Shown here piece by piece: positions 61,915 through 64,000 of a stretch of DNA of 64,000 nt (position 1 is its first letter; each line of letters starts with the position of its first letter). A program made the translations under genes and the position numbers. The notes under the pieces were generated by a model, which saw only the letters and a list, made by a program, of their open reading frames with translations, did not search any database and was not told the origin of the DNA. The stretch comes from Imperialibacter sp. EC-SDR9. Its GTDB lineage: Bacteria > Bacteroidota > Bacteroidia > Cytophagales > Cyclobacteriaceae. The DNA is taken from contig NZ_LR701581.1 of assembly GCF_902498805.1 (NCBI RefSeq), positions 62,001 to 126,000 on the forward strand. Reading direction: 5' to 3'.

Positions 61915-62388
61915 ATGTCTAATTTATCTTATTACACAGAGGAAGGACTCAAAAGACTCAAGGACGAGCTAAATGAGTTGAAAACGAAAGGAAGAGCTGA
62001 TATGGCCCGCCAAATAGCTGAGGCCAGAGACAAAGGTGACCTGAGCGAGAATGCTGAGTATGATGCTGCAAAGGATGCTCAGGGCTTGTTGGAGTTGAAA
62101 ATTTCGAAGCTTGAAGCGATTGTCGGTAATGGCCGGGTAATAGACGAAACCAAGCTGGATACTTCAAAAGTGGCTATTCTGTCAAAGGTGAAAATCAAGA
62201 ACAAGAAAAATGGAGCGGTGATGACCTACATGCTTGTGGCGGAGGAAGAAGCGGATCTGAAAGCCAGCAAGATTTCGGTTAAGTCGCCGATTGGCAAAGG
62301 GTTGCTGGGAAAGAAGCTCGGCGAAACAGCCATGGTAGAAGCGCCAGGTGGGAATATTGAATTCGAAATTGTTGATATTGCTATCTAA
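61915..62388 (+). CDS. greA: Transcription elongation factor GreA
   Basis: 157 residues. N-terminal coiled coil YYTEEGLKRLKDELNELKTK to NAEYDAAKDAQGLLELKISKLE, with the tip acidic residues in GDLSENAEYD near residue 41, then the FKBP-like C-terminal domain (ISVKSPIGKGLLGKKLGET). It stimulates cleavage of backtracked RNA in RNA polymerase. The HIT gene follows 11 bp later. Confidence 0.96.
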   Translation: MSNLSYYTEEGLKRLKDELNELKTKGRADMARQIAEARDKGDLSENAEYDAAKDAQGLLELKISKLEAIVGNGRVIDETKLDTSKVAILSKVKIKNKKNGAVMTYMLVAEEEADLKASKISVKSPIGKGLLGKKLGETAMVEAPGGNIEFEIVDIAI

Positions 62389-62399
62389 CAATTCGCACG

Positions 62400-62792
62400 A
62401 TGGCTTCTATTTTCACCAAAATCATCAATAGAGAAATACCAGGTCACATAGTGCTCGAAGACGAGCACTACATTGCTTTTTTGGATATCAGTCCTCTGGT
62501 GATGGGCCACACATTGGTGGTGCCTAAAAAGGAAGTGGACTACATCTTTGACAATGACGATGAAACCTTGTCGGGGATTCTGGTATTCGCTAAAAAAGTT
62601 GCCAAAGCTATTGACGGGAGCATTCCCTGCAAGAGAGTAGGCGTGGCTGTTATTGGTATTGAGGTGCCCCACACTCACGTGCATCTGGTTCCTCTTAATA
62701 GCATGCGAGACATCAATTTTCTGGAGCCCAAGTTGCACCCAACACAGGAAGAACTGGCTGCTACGGCAGCAAAAATTAGAGCAGCTCTATAG
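62400..62792 (+). CDS. HIT-family nucleotide hydrolase
   Basis: 130 residues of the Hint branch. FTKIINREIPGHIVLED start, LVVPKKEVDYIFD, and the histidine triad PHTHVHLVPL (HxHxHxx; about residues 97-103). Family members hydrolyse purine nucleotide phosphoramidates or dinucleotides. Encoded right after greA, so probably a shared transcript. Convergent with ruvC, 12 bp apart. Confidence 0.93.
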   Translation: MASIFTKIINREIPGHIVLEDEHYIAFLDISPLVMGHTLVVPKKEVDYIFDNDDETLSGILVFAKKVAKAIDGSIPCKRVGVAVIGIEVPHTHVHLVPLNSMRDINFLEPKLHPTQEELAATAAKIRAAL

Positions 62793-62804
62793 CTTGATTC
62801 GCAG

Positions 62805-63374
62805 CTAAACTCCCTTTACCCTACCAGGATTATCAGAGATAAAGGATTTCCAGCTTTTATTTTTTGGCCCGGTGTCTCCCCCCTGGAAATGGTGGCATAC
62901 GGCAACAGCCAGTGCGTCCGTAGCATCAAGCAGCTTAGGTGCTTCTTTGAAATTGAGAAGGGTCTGAAGCATCTTGGCTACTTGCTCCTTTGAGGCGTTT
63001 CCATTTCCCGTTACCGACTGCTTTACCTTTTTTGGGGCATATTCAAAAATCGGTATTTCACGTGCCAATGCTGCAGCCATGGCCACACCCTGCGCTCTTC
63101 CCAATTTAAGCATCGACTGGATGTTTTTACCAAAAAATGGAGCTTCCAACGCCACTTCATCGGGGTGAAACTCCTCTAAGACAGAGGTTATTCTTTCAAA
63201 AATTTTCTTGAGTTTCAATTCATGGCCCGAATACTTGCTCAGGTGAATCACGCCAAACTGTAACAACGTTAGTTTATTTCTCTGCACCATAATGACCCCA
63301 TAGCCCATGATGCTGGTGCCTGGGTCAACCCCCAAAATGATTTTCTCTTTTACAGTCTTGTTCAAACCTGCCAC
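62805..63374 (-). CDS. ruvC: Holliday junction endonuclease RuvC
   Basis: 189 residues, starting at GTG 63374. The catalytic acids are seen in [14 protein letters not shown] (Asp near 17), [11 protein letters not shown] (Glu near 76) and [13 protein letters not shown] (two Asp near 150), in the order of the RNase H-like resolvase. It cuts Holliday junctions made by RuvAB. The gene stands alone and is divergent from a glycosyltransferase start 68 bp away. Confidence 0.95.
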   Translation of the reverse strand: MAGLNKTVKEKIILGVDPGTSIMGYGVIMVQRNKLTLLQFGVIHLSKYSGHELKLKKIFERITSVLEEFHPDEVALEAPFFGKNIQSMLKLGRAQGVAMAAALAREIPIFEYAPKKVKQSVTGNGNASKEQVAKMLQTLLNFKEAPKLLDATDALAVAVCHHFQGGDTGPKNKSWKSFISDNPGRVKGV

Positions 63375-63442
63375 ATCTTTCGTGATAAGCTTATTTAAAA
63401 TTTGGGTGATGCTACATAAATCCTCCCTAAATTCAAACCCGG

Positions 63443-64000
63443 ATGTTGGCTATTGATATTTTCGGGATCATTGCTGCTGTGGGTGTTGTCGTATACAGCC
63501 TGTTCATAGCTTATTGCTGGGGCAAGTGGAAACATGTTCCCACTGCGCCCGAGACTACAGGAACGACTGGCAATCTATCAGTATCAATTGTTATTGTGGC
63601 CAGGAACGAAGCAGCGTCCATCGTGTCACTTCTGGGCAACATCGAAGCTCAAACTTATCCCGGCCATCTCCTGGAGGTGATTTTAGTCAACGACCAGTCT
63701 GACGACGACACAGTAGAAAAGGCGGAAAGCTTTGCTGCCGACAATGGCATGGCACTTAGAATCATTCACCTCGAAGCCACAGTTGGGGAGGGAAGCCGAA
63801 AAAAGCAGGCAATCAAGGCAGCAGCAGCGCTATCTGAGGCAGACGTGCTTGTGCTAACCGATGCTGATTGCAACGTGCAACCGAATTGGGTAGCCTCTCA
63901 TATCAACTATTACACACATTATGAGGAAGCGAAGTTGGTCTTTGGTGCATTTTGCTTTAAAGGAAGCAACTGGGCGTCAGCGCTGTTGAACCTGGAGGCA
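63443..64000 (+). CDS. Family 2 glycosyltransferase, partial
   Basis: The frame is open from ATG 63443 to the right edge (186 codons, no stop). One N-terminal membrane helix (about residues 4-28), then [31 protein letters not shown] and the DXD-type [12 protein letters not shown], the GT-A donor-binding motifs of family 2. Membrane-anchored GT2 enzymes of this layout take part in cell-surface polysaccharide or lipid glycosylation. The C-terminal part lies outside the window. Confidence 0.85.
   Translation, partial: MLAIDIFGIIAAVGVVVYSLFIAYCWGKWKHVPTAPETTGTTGNLSVSIVIVARNEAASIVSLLGNIEAQTYPGHLLEVILVNDQSDDDTVEKAESFAADNGMALRIIHLEATVGEGSRKKQAIKAAAALSEADVLVLTDADCNVQPNWVASHINYYTHYEEAKLVFGAFCFKGSNWASALLNLEA

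Overview
The window looks like a chromosomal segment of a member of the Bacteroidota, most likely order Cytophagales. The evidence is a SusC/SusD pair with an ECF sigma factor and FecR, several lipoproteins, the gene order DUF177-rpmF-plsX-fabH-efp-accB-accC, frequent GTG/TTG starts without strong Shine-Dalgarno sites, and a TTTG/TAnnTTTG promoter upstream of greA. Genus-level placement is not possible by eye. No rRNA, tRNA, CRISPR array, insertion sequence, prophage or origin was seen.

Layout. 1-5 kb: the start of a lipoprotein running off the left edge, a 7-bp-period repeat array, an AT-rich DUF2971 gene, and a Crp-type regulator between an OmdA-like protein and an SDR. 5-14 kb: YHS protein, membrane protein, DASS/SLC13 transporter, MATE exporter, Gfo/Idh/MocA oxidoreductase, DsbA-like protein, sirtuin, a frameshifted DUF433 gene and an M20 peptidase. 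14-22 kb: an outer-membrane protein coupled to an S41 protease, an exported RraA-like/enolase-superfamily pair, an NmrA-like/DUF2867 protein and a second Gfo/Idh/MocA enzyme. 22-27 kb: a TonB receptor divergent from a gluconate-2-dehydrogenase-subunit-3/GMC oxidoreductase pair.

27-40 kb is a sulfatase utilisation locus: ECF sigma factor (divergent), FecR, SusC with an STN signalling domain, SusD, two exported sulfatases with Cys-type formylglycine motifs, an endonuclease/exonuclease/phosphatase-fold lipoprotein, and a lipoprotein formylglycine-generating enzyme that keeps both active-site cysteines. There is no glycoside hydrolase or polysaccharide lyase. The set reads as a regulated import and desulfation system that carries its own sulfatase-maturation enzyme.

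40-52 kb: an esterase-DUF6883-DUF4926 operon, an FAD monooxygenase divergent from an AraC regulator, a receiver protein with an orphan DHp-like helix, an FtsX-type permease, an orphan nucleotidyltransferase, and an SDR/IlvD-type dehydratase/SDR group resembling non-phosphorylative sugar-acid catabolism. 52-64 kb is core metabolism: accC, accB, efp, fabH, plsX, rpmF, DUF177, pdxA, then rsmA-mgtE-dehydrogenase, greA, a HIT protein, ruvC and the start of a family 2 glycosyltransferase.

Spacers carry two repeat classes that the genes do not explain: heptanucleotide-period arrays (602-874, 7624-7686, 7906-7968, 50834-50987) and a dispersed palindrome built on CTGTCAGGGGACAG (10997, 20977, 21043, with a variant at 2064).
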